A DNA stretch of 64,000 bases from Acidobacteriota bacterium (GTDB taxonomy: Bacteria; Acidobacteriota; Terriglobia; Acidiferrales; UBA7541), in the NCBI GenBank assembly GCA_021324935.1, contig JAJPIE010000059.1, forward strand, positions 1 to 64,000, in the 5' to 3' direction. A program made the position numbers and the translations under genes. Below, piece after piece: positions 44,169 to 53,074 of the stretch. The notes under the pieces were generated by a model. The model did no database searches. It saw nothing but the letters and a program-made list of their open reading frames with translations, and was not told the DNA's origin. Every line of letters begins with the position of its first letter. Position 1 is the first letter of the stretch.

Positions 44169-46640
44169 ATGAATGAAACCTACTGCAATGTTGCAGTGCC
44201 GCTGCCGTTGCGGCATACATTTACCTATTCGATTCCGGAAGAGTTGCTGGATCAGGTGCAGGCCGGCTCGCGGGTCGTGGTGCCGTTTCGGCAGAAGTCG
44301 CTGGTGGGCGTGGTCGTGGAACTGACGGGGACGGCGCCACCGGATACGAGAATCCGAAAGATTCAAAAGTCGCTCGATTTGATTCCGGCGCTGTCCTTGA
44401 AATTGCTGGAGCTAGGACAATGGATTGCGAGCTACTATCTGGCGCCGATTGGAGAAGTTTTCCGGGGGATGACGCCGCCGGTGACGGAACTGGCGGTGAA
44501 GCGGCAAGTGGCCCTGTCTGATACAGGGAAATCATTGGCGAGTGACTTTAAGCTGGGGAAGTTTCTGACCGACCTTCCCGGCCCGGAAGCGGAATTTCTT
44601 CTAAAACTTTTCGAGAAAAAAGGGGTGATGGCGATTTCCTCCGTGGGCAAGCTGGGGCTATCGCCGGGAGCATTGCAGCGATTGCAGCGGCGCGGCTACG
44701 TGCAGTTGCGGGAGACGCTGCAAGGGCGCAAGAGGAAAGTGCAGACCATTGTTGCGTGGAAAGGGGAGTCCGGGGGACCGCGGCCGGAAGAGGGTGGCAT
44801 AAATCCGGGGTTGCACGCAAAAGAGGAGCGGATTCGGGCATTGCTGGAGACGGAGCGCGGCGCGCTGCCAGTGTCGCAACTGCTCAAGCTTGCCGGGGTT
44901 TCGCGTTCGCTGATCGATCGAATGCTGCGCGACGGATTGCTGCAAAGCTGGGAGGAAGCGATTGACCCGGCGGAGGATCCATTCGACGTGGGCTACGAAG
45001 CGCCGTCGCATACGTTGAATGAAGCACAGGAGCGGGCGTTCGGCGCAATTCGGGCGAGATTTGAGTTGGGTGAGTTTGGCGTGCAGCTTCTGCGCGGGGT
45101 GACGGGAAGCGGGAAGACGGAAGTGTACTTGCGCAGCGTGCAGGACACGCTGGCGCGCGGGAAAACGGCGATCGTTCTTGTGCCGGAGATCGCGCTGACA
45201 TTGTGGATTGGCCGGCAATGCAGGGCATGGTTTGGAGCGCAGTTTGAAGGCGTGGCGGTGCTGCACTCAGCGCTGAGCGACGTGGAGCGGGCGCGGGAAT
45301 GGTGGCGGGTACGCAATGGGCAGGCGCGGGTGGTGGTGGGCACCCGTTCGGCGGTGTTTGCGCCGCTCGAAAACCTCGGCCTGGTGATCGTGGACGAGGA
45401 GCAAGAGAACAGCTTCAAGCAGGAGGAAACGCCGCGGTATCACGGGCGCGACGTGGCGATTGTGCGTGCCAAGCTGGAAAACGCGGTGGCACTGCTGGGC
45501 TCGGCAACGCCGGCACTGGAGACGTATCACAACGCAGCGAATGGAAAATACGAATTGCTCACGATGGCGTCGCGGGTGGAGAACCGGTCGCTGGCAGCGG
45601 TGGAGATCGTGGACTTGCGCACGGAATTTCAGCGGACGAATCAAACGAGTCCGATTTCCAAGAGATTGCACGAAGGGATTGCGGAGTGCCTGCAATTCCA
45701 GACGCAGGCGCTCATCTTGATCAACCGCCGGGGTTATTCCTGGTCGGTGTTGTGCCGGAGTTGCGGAGCTTCGGTGCAGTGCGCAAATTGCAGCATATCA
45801 TTGACGTATCACAAAAACCGGAACCGGCTGGAGTGCCACTACTGCGGATACATGCAGGCGGTGCCGAGGACATGCCCGAAATGCGACTCGAAGTACGTTT
45901 ATTTTTTTGGGGAGGGTTCGGAGCATCTGGAGGAGAGGTTGAGGAAAGAATTTCCAGGAGCGCGGATCGCGCGGCTGGATCGCGACACGGTGCGCACCAA
46001 GCAGCAGTATCAGGAGACCCTGGGAGCATTTGCCAACGGCGCGCTGGATATTCTGGTGGGCACGCAAATGCTCGCGAAAGGGCACGATTTTCATCGAGTG
46101 ACGCTGGTGGGGGTGATTTCGGCGGATTCTCTGCTCAGTTTTCCAGATTTTCGCGCGGCGGAGCGGACGTTTCAGTTGCTGACGCAGGTGGCAGGGCGCG
46201 CAGGCCGCGGGGAATTGCCGGGACGCGTGCTGATTCAGACGTACTACCCGGAGCACTACGCGATTCAAGATGCAGTGAAGCAGGATTACCTGGCATTTTA
46301 TGAGAGGGAACTGCATTACCGGCGGATGATGGCGTATCCGCCGTTCACGTCGCTGGCGAATGTAATCGTGCGGGATGAGAACCTGGAAAATGTAATCCGG
46401 TGGTCGCGGCAGCTTTCGGAATATTTTACTCGGTCAGACGGGAAGGAGATTCGCGTGCTGGGGCCTGCCTCGGCGCCGCTGGCGCGGTTGAAGAAAGAGC
46501 ACAGATTCCAGTTTTTATTGAAGTCGCCGAAGAGATCGGCGATTACGAAGTTGCTAAGCGGGGCGATGGGTTTTTGCGAAGCGAAGGAGATTCCGCAGAC
46601 GGCGGTGCTGGTCGATATGGACCCACTGACATTGTTGTGA
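44169..46640 (+). CDS. priA: Primosomal protein N' (PriA helicase)
   Basis: An 823-residue replication-restart helicase. The N-terminal DNA-binding domain starts NVAVPLPLRHTFTYSIP. The helicase core has Walker A GVTGSGKTEVY, then VDEEQENSFKQEE and a later AGRAGRG. Two zinc-binding clusters lie in CRSCGASVQCANC and CHYCGYMQAVPRTCPKC, with eight Cys intact. The Walker B motif reads DEEQ where PriA usually has DEEH. ATG at 44169 is preferred; the frame is open 12 codons further upstream. Confidence 0.95.
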   Translation: MNETYCNVAVPLPLRHTFTYSIPEELLDQVQAGSRVVVPFRQKSLVGVVVELTGTAPPDTRIRKIQKSLDLIPALSLKLLELGQWIASYYLAPIGEVFRGMTPPVTELAVKRQVALSDTGKSLASDFKLGKFLTDLPGPEAEFLLKLFEKKGVMAISSVGKLGLSPGALQRLQRRGYVQLRETLQGRKRKVQTIVAWKGESGGPRPEEGGINPGLHAKEERIRALLETERGALPVSQLLKLAGVSRSLIDRMLRDGLLQSWEEAIDPAEDPFDVGYEAPSHTLNEAQERAFGAIRARFELGEFGVQLLRGVTGSGKTEVYLRSVQDTLARGKTAIVLVPEIALTLWIGRQCRAWFGAQFEGVAVLHSALSDVERAREWWRVRNGQARVVVGTRSAVFAPLENLGLVIVDEEQENSFKQEETPRYHGRDVAIVRAKLENAVALLGSATPALETYHNAANGKYELLTMASRVENRSLAAVEIVDLRTEFQRTNQTSPISKRLHEGIAECLQFQTQALILINRRGYSWSVLCRSCGASVQCANCSISLTYHKNRNRLECHYCGYMQAVPRTCPKCDSKYVYFFGEGSEHLEERLRKEFPGARIARLDRDTVRTKQQYQETLGAFANGALDILVGTQMLAKGHDFHRVTLVGVISADSLLSFPDFRAAERTFQLLTQVAGRAGRGELPGRVLIQTYYPEHYAIQDAVKQDYLAFYERELHYRRMMAYPPFTSLANVIVRDENLENVIRWSRQLSEYFTRSDGKEIRVLGPASAPLARLKKEHRFQFLLKSPKRSAITKLLSGAMGFCEAKEIPQTAVLVDMDPLTLL

Positions 46641-46690
46641 GCCAAAACTGAACCAGAGAGCGAAGGGGAATGCGCCGGGCTAAATTCCGA

Positions 46691-48613
46691 TCACTCCAGT
46701 TTCGGAGCGAGATTTCCCGCGGCGTGGCGGAGCTGGCCGACGACGAGCCGGATTTCTTCATAGGTGATTTCAGCGGGGAGAGACTCCTTGATGGGCTTGA
46801 GGTAGGCGAGGCCGAGTTTTGCAGCCGATTGGCGGATCTGCTCGGCGTGAATTGGATGGACCCAGTCCGGGCGGAAGGGAAGTTCGCCTTTTTCGATGAG
46901 GTCGGCGACGAGAACTATAACGGTGGAGACTTTGCGGCCGCGAAGCTGGGCGATTTCCTCGAAGGTGCGGCCCTGCTGGAGGAGGTCGAGGGTTTCCTGC
47001 GCGGGGCTGGAGGGGCGGGCGTGCCATTCCTTGCTGGCGCGAGCACCTTGCCCGAAGCGGTACAGGGCGTCGAGGATTTCTCCGCCATAGGCCTGGCATT
47101 TGGCGTCGCCCATGCCGGAGACGCAGCGAAGCTCCTCGAGCGTTTTCGGTTTGCGAGCGCAGATATTTTCGAGCGTCGAATCATGAAGGACGAGGAAAGC
47201 GGCGAGCATCTTTTTCCTGGCGATATTTTTGCGCCACTCGCGGAGGAATTCCCGGAGCTCATCGTCAACGGATTGTGAGGATTCGCGCTGGAATGTGGCG
47301 CGTTCGAGGAGGAGCTCCGGTTTGGTGTTAGCGCAGGAGGCGGAAGCGCTCGCGGACTTCACCCTGGAAAGCCAATCGGGCGGCTGGGAACAGACGTCGC
47401 AGATGCCGCAGCCATTCCATTTGGTGATTTCGCCGAAGTGTTCGCAGATGGATTTCTGGCGGCAGATTTTGGAGGTGACGAAATCCTGCATGCGGGAATA
47501 GCGCTGCCAGGCGCGATGCTTTTCCTGCGAGTCGCCGATCTGGTTGATGAAGAAGGCGCGGAGGGCGTTGTCCTTTTTCTGCCAAAAAAGGAAGCAATCG
47601 GCGGGAAGACCGTCGCGGCCGGCGCGTCCGGTTTCCTGATAGAACTGCTCGATGCTATCCGGCAAACCAAGGCGGATGACGGTACGGACGTTGGGTTTAT
47701 TGATGCCGAGGCCGAAGGCGATGGTGCCAACGAGCACGTGCACCTCTTCACTCATCCATTGTTCCTGCGCGGTGCGGCGTGCGGCGGCGTCCATCTGGCC
47801 GTGATAGCCAACGGCGGCGACGCCGCTTTCTTCCAATAAATCGACAAGTTCACCAACGCGAGCGATGGTGGGGCAATAGACAATCACATTACCGGCGCGG
47901 GCCTGTTTCACGGCTTCGACGACGAGCGCATTCTGCTGGGGTTCCTTGGCTTCGCGCACGACGTAGCGGAGATTCTCGCGGCGAAAGCTGGAGACGGATT
48001 TAAAGGGGTCGCGAAGTTGCAACTGCTCGATGATGTCGTGACGCACCTGCTGCGTGGCGGTGGCGGTGAAGGCGGCGATGGGGCGGTCGGGGAAGAGCGC
48101 GCGAAGCTTGGCGAGTTGCCGATATTCGGGGCGGAAGTCGTGGCCCCATTGGGAAATGCAGTGAGCTTCGTCAATGGCGAAGAAAGAGAGCGGCACATTC
48201 TTGAGCCATCGTTCGGTGCCCGCCATGACCGCACGTTCGGGGGAGATGTAGATGAGGCGGAACTCGCCCGTGAGGGTTTTCTCTTCGAGTTCGCGGCGAT
48301 CGGACCGGAGAACGGCGCTATTGAGGAAGATGGCGGGGATGCCCATCTGGCGGAGTTGTGCGACCTGATCCTGCATGAGGGCGATGAGAGGAGAGATGAC
48401 GACGGCGGTGCGTTTTTCATCGAGAACAGCAGGGAGCTGATAACAGAGAGATTTACCGCCGCCCGTGGGCATAACGACGCAGACGTCGCGGCCGGAATCG
48501 AGAGCTTGGACAATCGCTTCCTGACGAGGGCGGAAGGATGTGTAGCCCCAAAAGCGGTGAAGCGGAAGCCGATAGCGATCCAGGGAAGGAGCGACAGCGA
48601 TGGTGGAGGACAC
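46691..48613 (-). CDS. recQ: ATP-dependent DNA helicase RecQ
   Basis: A 640-residue SF2 3'-5' helicase. Walker A PTGGGKSLCYQLPA, DEAH box IDEAHCISQWGHDFRPEY (the aromatic-rich loop), motif VI QETGRAGRDG, the Zn-binding Cys set (ICRQKSICEHF...CGICDVC), an HRDC domain around KTLEELRCVSGMGDAK, and a C-terminal winged/HTH extension (TFEEIAQLRGRKVSTV). GTG at 48613 with GGAG six bases upstream is the likely start; the frame is open to 48748 but not protein-like there. It faces priA, leaving a 50-bp gap. Confidence 0.93.
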   Translation of the reverse strand: MSSTIAVAPSLDRYRLPLHRFWGYTSFRPRQEAIVQALDSGRDVCVVMPTGGGKSLCYQLPAVLDEKRTAVVISPLIALMQDQVAQLRQMGIPAIFLNSAVLRSDRRELEEKTLTGEFRLIYISPERAVMAGTERWLKNVPLSFFAIDEAHCISQWGHDFRPEYRQLAKLRALFPDRPIAAFTATATQQVRHDIIEQLQLRDPFKSVSSFRRENLRYVVREAKEPQQNALVVEAVKQARAGNVIVYCPTIARVGELVDLLEESGVAAVGYHGQMDAAARRTAQEQWMSEEVHVLVGTIAFGLGINKPNVRTVIRLGLPDSIEQFYQETGRAGRDGLPADCFLFWQKKDNALRAFFINQIGDSQEKHRAWQRYSRMQDFVTSKICRQKSICEHFGEITKWNGCGICDVCSQPPDWLSRVKSASASASCANTKPELLLERATFQRESSQSVDDELREFLREWRKNIARKKMLAAFLVLHDSTLENICARKPKTLEELRCVSGMGDAKCQAYGGEILDALYRFGQGARASKEWHARPSSPAQETLDLLQQGRTFEEIAQLRGRKVSTVIVLVADLIEKGELPFRPDWVHPIHAEQIRQSAAKLGLAYLKPIKESLPAEITYEEIRLVVGQLRHAAGNLAPKLE

Positions 48614-48799
48614 GGAAGGCTCCAAACTGGGGTGGGAAGACCAGCGCCCGAAGTTTTCGCATTTTATTCGCACATTGTCAAGTGGAAATTTTGCGGAACG
48701 GCCGGCTGTGGCGGGGCAGATGGCGATGGCGATTCGCTTGTGAAGCAAGAAAGATAATCCGGATTGTGAAATTTCAAATCGGTTCAGCGGAAGGCGGAA

Positions 48800-50158
48800 C
48801 TACGTTTTGCGGCGGGACCAGAAGATATACCCCGGGAGGCCGAGCAGCATGAGGGCGATGGCCACCAGGAGATACAGAAATTCGTGGGGGTCCCGAAGGG
48901 CGACAAACAAGGCGTTGCCGATGATGGCCAAAGCGGCAAGGACAAAGACGAACGGCGTGAACGGGTAGACCGGAACGCGGTAGGGCAGAGGCTTTCCTGG
49001 ATTCGCGCGGCGAATCGGAAAAATCGCGGCGGCGCCGAGCCCGTAAAAAATCCAGCCGATGAAGATCGCTCCGTTGGCCAGCTTCGCAAAGCCCGCGGCG
49101 GAAGCCAGCACGCAGGACCAGACTCCAAGGACGAGAACCGCCAGCGCCGGCGTGCCAAAGCGCGGACTGACGTCGGCGAGTTTTTTGAAGAACAGATTGT
49201 CGTTGGCCATGGCGAAGAAAACGCGCGGAGCAGTGAGGACAACGCTGTTGGTGGAACTGAAGGTGGAGACGAGAATCGCGGCGGCCACGAATTTCGCTGC
49301 CCAGGGGCCAAGAACGGCGCGCGCGGCGCTGGCCGCGATGGCGTCGCTTTGCGCAGCTTGCACAGGGCCAAGCGCCACCAGGTAGGCCACCACCGCGAAA
49401 AGATAGAGTCCGATCAGGATCAGCGAACCAAATAAAAAGGTGCGGGGAAAGCTGCGCTGGGGATTTTGCACTTCGCCGGCGCTGTAGGTGCCAAATTGCC
49501 AGCCTTCATAGGCCCAGAGGACGGTAATCATGGCCAGGCCGACTCCGGAGAACAGCACGTAGGTGCCTGGCGGGTGAGCGATACCCGCAGGGTGCGCACC
49601 CTGGAAAGAGCCTCGGTTCAGCCCCAGCGCGAGCAGCAGGGCGCCCAGCACCACGATGAATCCCGCTTTGATAATTGTGGTGACGTTCTGCACATCCGAG
49701 CTCTTGCGAGTGCCCCACACGTTGATGACTGTGACTACTGCGATCATAAGGATTGTGGTTGCAGACGCTTCCACCGGCGAGAGCGGAACGATCTCCTGCA
49801 TATAGGTGGTGAAGGCATGGGCGAGTGCGGCGATAGTGCCGCTGGCGATGACGAACAGGAGGCTCCAGCCGTAGAGAAACGCGGGCAAGCGGCCAAAGGC
49901 GTCGCGGATGTAGCAGTAGAGCCCGCCCGCTTCCGGATTTGCCGCGGCAAGCTCCGCATAGGTTAGCGCGCCGAGAAGAGACAGTAAGCCACCGAGCAGC
50001 CACACCATCAGGGCCCAGCTGACTGAACCGCCAATCTGGCGCTGGATCAGCCCTGGCGTGAGAAAAATTCCGGAACCAATCACCGAGCCGATAAAAAGCA
50101 GAAGCAGGTCGTGTTCGCGCAAGGTGCGCGACAATTCGGTTTTGGCGGGCGCAGGCAT
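48800..50158 (-). CDS. APC-family amino acid permease
   Basis: A 452-residue integral membrane transporter of the amino acid-polyamine-organocation superfamily. The N-terminal unwound-helix motif GSVIGSGIFLTPG is clear, as are LLSLLGALTYAELAAANPEAGGLYCYIRDAFG and roughly 12 helices. This matches amino acid/cation permeases of the LAT/YfnA-type. Start ATG at 50158, 11 bp after the M50 gene stop. The frame is open further upstream, but that part overlaps the M50 gene and reads as noise. Substrate unknown. Confidence 0.9.
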   Translation of the reverse strand: MPAPAKTELSRTLREHDLLLLFIGSVIGSGIFLTPGLIQRQIGGSVSWALMVWLLGGLLSLLGALTYAELAAANPEAGGLYCYIRDAFGRLPAFLYGWSLLFVIASGTIAALAHAFTTYMQEIVPLSPVEASATTILMIAVVTVINVWGTRKSSDVQNVTTIIKAGFIVVLGALLLALGLNRGSFQGAHPAGIAHPPGTYVLFSGVGLAMITVLWAYEGWQFGTYSAGEVQNPQRSFPRTFLFGSLILIGLYLFAVVAYLVALGPVQAAQSDAIAASAARAVLGPWAAKFVAAAILVSTFSSTNSVVLTAPRVFFAMANDNLFFKKLADVSPRFGTPALAVLVLGVWSCVLASAAGFAKLANGAIFIGWIFYGLGAAAIFPIRRANPGKPLPYRVPVYPFTPFVFVLAALAIIGNALFVALRDPHEFLYLLVAIALMLLGLPGYIFWSRRKT

Positions 50159-50169
50159 CCGGGGAAGCG

Positions 50170-51165
50170 TTACATCAGCCTTTCGATGGGATACGGCATG
50201 AAGCAGAGAATGAAAACGGCCAGCGCAAGCACGGCGGCAAAACGGCGGTTGGGATCGAGAGGGGTTGGATCGTATATCGGAGCCATGCGGACGAATTGGA
50301 GGCCGAAGAGAATCAGCGCCCAGATCCACCAGCCCTGCCACTGGAAATAGCCAAGAGGCACGAGAGCGAGCGGAAGGCAGATGGAAATCCAGCGATGAAG
50401 ACGAGGGCTGACGGAGCGCACGATGTGGCCGCCATCGAGCTGGCCGACGGGCAAGAGATTGAGCGCGGTGGCGAAAAGGCCAACCCAAGCGGCGCGGCCG
50501 ACGGGATGCAGAAGCAGATCGGCGGTTTGCGCGTTGGGTTGCAGAACGGCGGTGGCCAGGCGAACGATGAGCGGAACCCCGAAGATCAGATCTGCGTTCG
50601 AATCGGAGGAGAGCGCGGGTATCACCTTGGCGTGCAGCACGCCATACACAAGCGGTGGCAGCGCGACCAGGAAGCCGACCAGCGGGCCGGAAGCGCCGAC
50701 GTCAAACAGTGCGCGCATGGAGCGAATGGGGGAGCGAATCAGGATAAAGGCGCCAAAGGTGCCGATCAGCGTTGGCGCGGGAATGAAGAACGGATAACTG
50801 GCATGGATGTGATGATGGCGGCAGGCGAAGTAGTGGCCGAGTTCGTGTGCTAGCAAGATGGAGAGCAGTGTGACGGCAAAGGGCAGGCCGGCCAGAAGCG
50901 CCACGGGATCGCGATAGGCGAGGCGGAAGGTCTGCAGGAAGGCATCGAGCGAGGCGGCTTGGTTGTGAGCGTAAGCAGCGGCGAAATGCGTACCAGCGAT
51001 CAGCGAGGTGAGCAGGGTGAGGAGGAAAAGGCCGGAAGCCAGAATCAGGGAGCGGAGCGGAGGATGGGGCTGTTCGGCAGCGAAGTAGCGCCCGGGAACC
51101 GCAGGTGGCCAGGCAGGCACGTGCAGAATGGAGGGAGCGCTCGGTTCTGTTTCCGGTGGAGTCAC
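50170..51165 (-). CDS. Site-2 protease family (M50) membrane metallopeptidase
   Basis: A 331-residue polytopic protein with the zinc-protease motif HELGH at 107-111 and the second signature LNLLPVGQLDGGH, giving the third metal ligand (the Asp of LDGGH). It has about seven to eight helices and no PDZ domain, so it is like the plant EGY-type/short S2P group. Such proteases cut membrane proteins, often anti-sigma factors, within the bilayer. It starts 6 bp after the HU gene stop, so the two share an operon with the downstream permease. Substrate unknown. Confidence 0.9.
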   Translation of the reverse strand: MTPPETEPSAPSILHVPAWPPAVPGRYFAAEQPHPPLRSLILASGLFLLTLLTSLIAGTHFAAAYAHNQAASLDAFLQTFRLAYRDPVALLAGLPFAVTLLSILLAHELGHYFACRHHHIHASYPFFIPAPTLIGTFGAFILIRSPIRSMRALFDVGASGPLVGFLVALPPLVYGVLHAKVIPALSSDSNADLIFGVPLIVRLATAVLQPNAQTADLLLHPVGRAAWVGLFATALNLLPVGQLDGGHIVRSVSPRLHRWISICLPLALVPLGYFQWQGWWIWALILFGLQFVRMAPIYDPTPLDPNRRFAAVLALAVFILCFMPYPIERLM

Positions 51166-51171
51166 AATGGA

Positions 51172-51465
51172 TTACTTGGGTTGGTTGGCGGAAGTGTCTT
51201 CCAGTCCTTGGAGTTCCTTGCCGGGCTTGAAGCGCACGGCTTTTCCCGGGGGGATGCTGACCTCTTCGCCGGTGCGGGGATTGCGGCCGATGCCGGTTTT
51301 GCGCGGTTTCACGCTGAAGACGCCGAACTTGCGCAACTCGATACGCTGCCCGCGGCCCATGGCGTTCTTGAGCGATTCGAAGACGGTCTCGACGGCCTGC
51401 TCCGCCTTGGTGCGGCTGATGTTGGTCTTTGCGACGACGGCATTTACGATGTCGAGCTTGATCAC
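51172..51465 (-). CDS. HU/IHF-family nucleoid protein
   Basis: 97 residues with the full HU fold: MIKLDIVNAVVAKTNISRTKAEQAVETVFE helix pair, IELRKFGVF strand and the DNA-binding arm GRNPRTGEEVSIPPGKAVRFKPG with its Pro at the tip. HU-type dimers bend and compact DNA. Its N-terminal context is standard; the last 15 residues (LQGLEDTSANQPK) form a short non-conserved tail. First gene of the HU-M50-APC operon. HU versus IHF cannot be decided from sequence alone. Confidence 0.95.
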   Translation of the reverse strand: MIKLDIVNAVVAKTNISRTKAEQAVETVFESLKNAMGRGQRIELRKFGVFSVKPRKTGIGRNPRTGEEVSIPPGKAVRFKPGKELQGLEDTSANQPK

Positions 51466-51590
51466 AGCCGGCCTCCCGGTCTACGTGGCCCGATGCTAGA
51501 GGCTAAGGCCCGGGTTGTCAAGGAGTTCCACCTCATCTACACTTTATCCTTTTGCAAGAGCCACACAGGTCTTTCTATCAGGAGGCAGGG

Positions 51591-52145
51591 ATGTCTGTAA
51601 AGCCAGACCGCTGGATCCGGCGCATGGCGCTGGAGCACAAGATGATCGAGCCGTTCACGGACCGGCAAATCCGGGAAGGGGTGATCAGTTACGGCGTGTC
51701 GTCGTATGGCTACGACATTCGCGTGGCCGACGAATTTCAGATTTTTACGAACGTGAATTCGACGATCGTGGATCCGAAGAATTTCGATCCGCGATCGCTG
51801 GTATCGTACAAGGGAGATTCGTGCTTGATTCCGCCGAATTCGTTCGCGCTGGCGCGCTCGGTGGAGTATTTCCGGATTCCGCGGAACGTGCTGACGATTT
51901 GCCTTGGGAAGTCGACGTATGCGCGCTGCGGAATCATCGTGAACGTGACGCCGTTTGAGCCGGAGTGGGAAGGGTTCGTGACGCTGGAAATCAGCAACAC
52001 CACGCCGCTGCCCGCAAAGATTTATGCGAACGAAGGATTGTGCCAGGTGCTGTTCTTTGTGAGCGACGAGGATTGCGAGGTCAGCTACAAGGACAAGAAG
52101 GGGAAGTATCAGGCGCAAGTGGGGATTGTGACGCCAAGGCTGTAA
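51591..52145 (+). CDS. dcd: dCTP deaminase
   Basis: A 184-residue homotrimeric enzyme converting dCTP to dUTP in thymidylate supply. The family pattern is clear: [67 protein letters not shown] and the Tyr/Gln-containing C-terminus. The catalytic Glu lies in WEGFVTLEI. The ATG at 51591 has AGGAGG seven bases upstream; a longer frame from 51552 adds an unlikely leader. It is divergent from the HU operon. Confidence 0.95.
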   Translation: MSVKPDRWIRRMALEHKMIEPFTDRQIREGVISYGVSSYGYDIRVADEFQIFTNVNSTIVDPKNFDPRSLVSYKGDSCLIPPNSFALARSVEYFRIPRNVLTICLGKSTYARCGIIVNVTPFEPEWEGFVTLEISNTTPLPAKIYANEGLCQVLFFVSDEDCEVSYKDKKGKYQAQVGIVTPRL

Positions 52146-52326
52146 ATCGTTCGATGCAGATGATTGCAAGGCCCGCATTTTTGTTCTGAACGAAACGCAG
52201 GACTTTGGCGTGGTTTTTCTATTCGAACGGGGGACATGGCAGCTCCTGCTTCCAGCAGGCAAGCGGGCTTGCCGGCCTTTTCACTGCCCAAGGTAGCCCA
52301 GACAAAGGCGCTACGATGCCGCCAGA

Positions 52327-52350
52327 GTGGCCGATCTAAAGTTCGGCCAC
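52327..52350. repeat. Perfect hairpin of the CTAAAG-loop family
   Basis: GTGGCCGA and TCGGCCAC form an 8-bp stem around TCTAAAGT, followed by TAC. It lies between the convergent dcd and wrbA genes and may also help termination. The surrounding 290-bp gap (52146-52436) holds no gene. Confidence 0.55.
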
Positions 52351-52365
52351 TACATTATCAGAGCC

Positions 52366-52408
52366 GCCCGCCTCAGTCCCGCGCTTCGCTCGGGATAAAA
52401 AGGCGGGC
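52366..52408. repeat. Nested inverted repeat between dcd and wrbA
   Basis: Outer arms GCCCGCCT and AGGCGGGC (8 bp) enclose an inner CCCG/CGGG hairpin. Together with the previous hairpin it gives a compact two-stem structure in a convergent gap. Possible dual terminator or a mobile palindromic repeat. Confidence 0.5.
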
Positions 52409-52436
52409 GCTACAAAGGCTGGCGCTGGCGACGGGA

Positions 52437-53054
52437 TTAGCGGAAAAGTTTGCCGGCGATTCCGGCGACGTGCTTGCCTTGGAAACGGGCGATGCGCAGC
52501 TCATTTTCGCTGGGTTGGCGCGCGCCGTCGGAGCCGGTGAGCGTGGTGGCGCCGTAGGGCGTGCCGCCGGTAATTTCGCTCATGAGCAACAGGCCGGGTT
52601 CGGTGTAAGGGACGCCGACTACAATCATGCCGTGGTGGAGCAGCGTGGTGTGGAAGCTGGTGATGGTGGTTTCCTGGCCGCCGTGCTGAGTGGCCGTCGA
52701 GGCGAAGACGCTGCCGACTTTTCCGACCAGCGCGCCCTTGAACCAGAGTGAGCCCGTTTGATCGAGGAAGTTGCGCATCTGCGCGGCCATGCTGCCGAAG
52801 CGGGTGGGCGTGCCGAAGATGATGGCGTGCGCGTCGGTCAGTTGCTCCACGGTCGCTACGGGAACATGAGCAAAGGCGTCGCGCTGCGCTTTGGCCCCTG
52901 ATTTTTCCAGGATGTCGCTGGGTACGAGTTCCGGTACCTGGAGCAGGGATACCTCGGCCCCCTGCACTTCCCGGGCTCCTTCGGCGACGGCCTGCGCCAT
53001 TTTGTAGACGTGGCCGAACATACTGTAAAAGATCACCTGAACCTTGATTGCCAT
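52437..53054 (-). CDS. wrbA: NAD(P)H:quinone oxidoreductase, WrbA type
   Basis: A 205-residue flavodoxin-like FMN enzyme that reduces quinones by two electrons, avoiding semiquinone formation. Pattern: [23 protein letters not shown] (phosphate loop), [40 protein letters not shown] and [10 protein letters not shown], all typical WrbA. The ATG at 53054 has AGGAGA seven bases upstream, within the 20-bp gap after the extended DedA/rhodanese frame. This spacing suggests an operon: nitroreductase, DedA/rhodanese, WrbA. It fits a response to quinones or electrophiles. Confidence 0.95.
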   Translation of the reverse strand: MAIKVQVIFYSMFGHVYKMAQAVAEGAREVQGAEVSLLQVPELVPSDILEKSGAKAQRDAFAHVPVATVEQLTDAHAIIFGTPTRFGSMAAQMRNFLDQTGSLWFKGALVGKVGSVFASTATQHGGQETTITSFHTTLLHHGMIVVGVPYTEPGLLLMSEITGGTPYGATTLTGSDGARQPSENELRIARFQGKHVAGIAGKLFR

Positions 53055-53074
53055 AAACGTTCTCCTTTTCTTGA

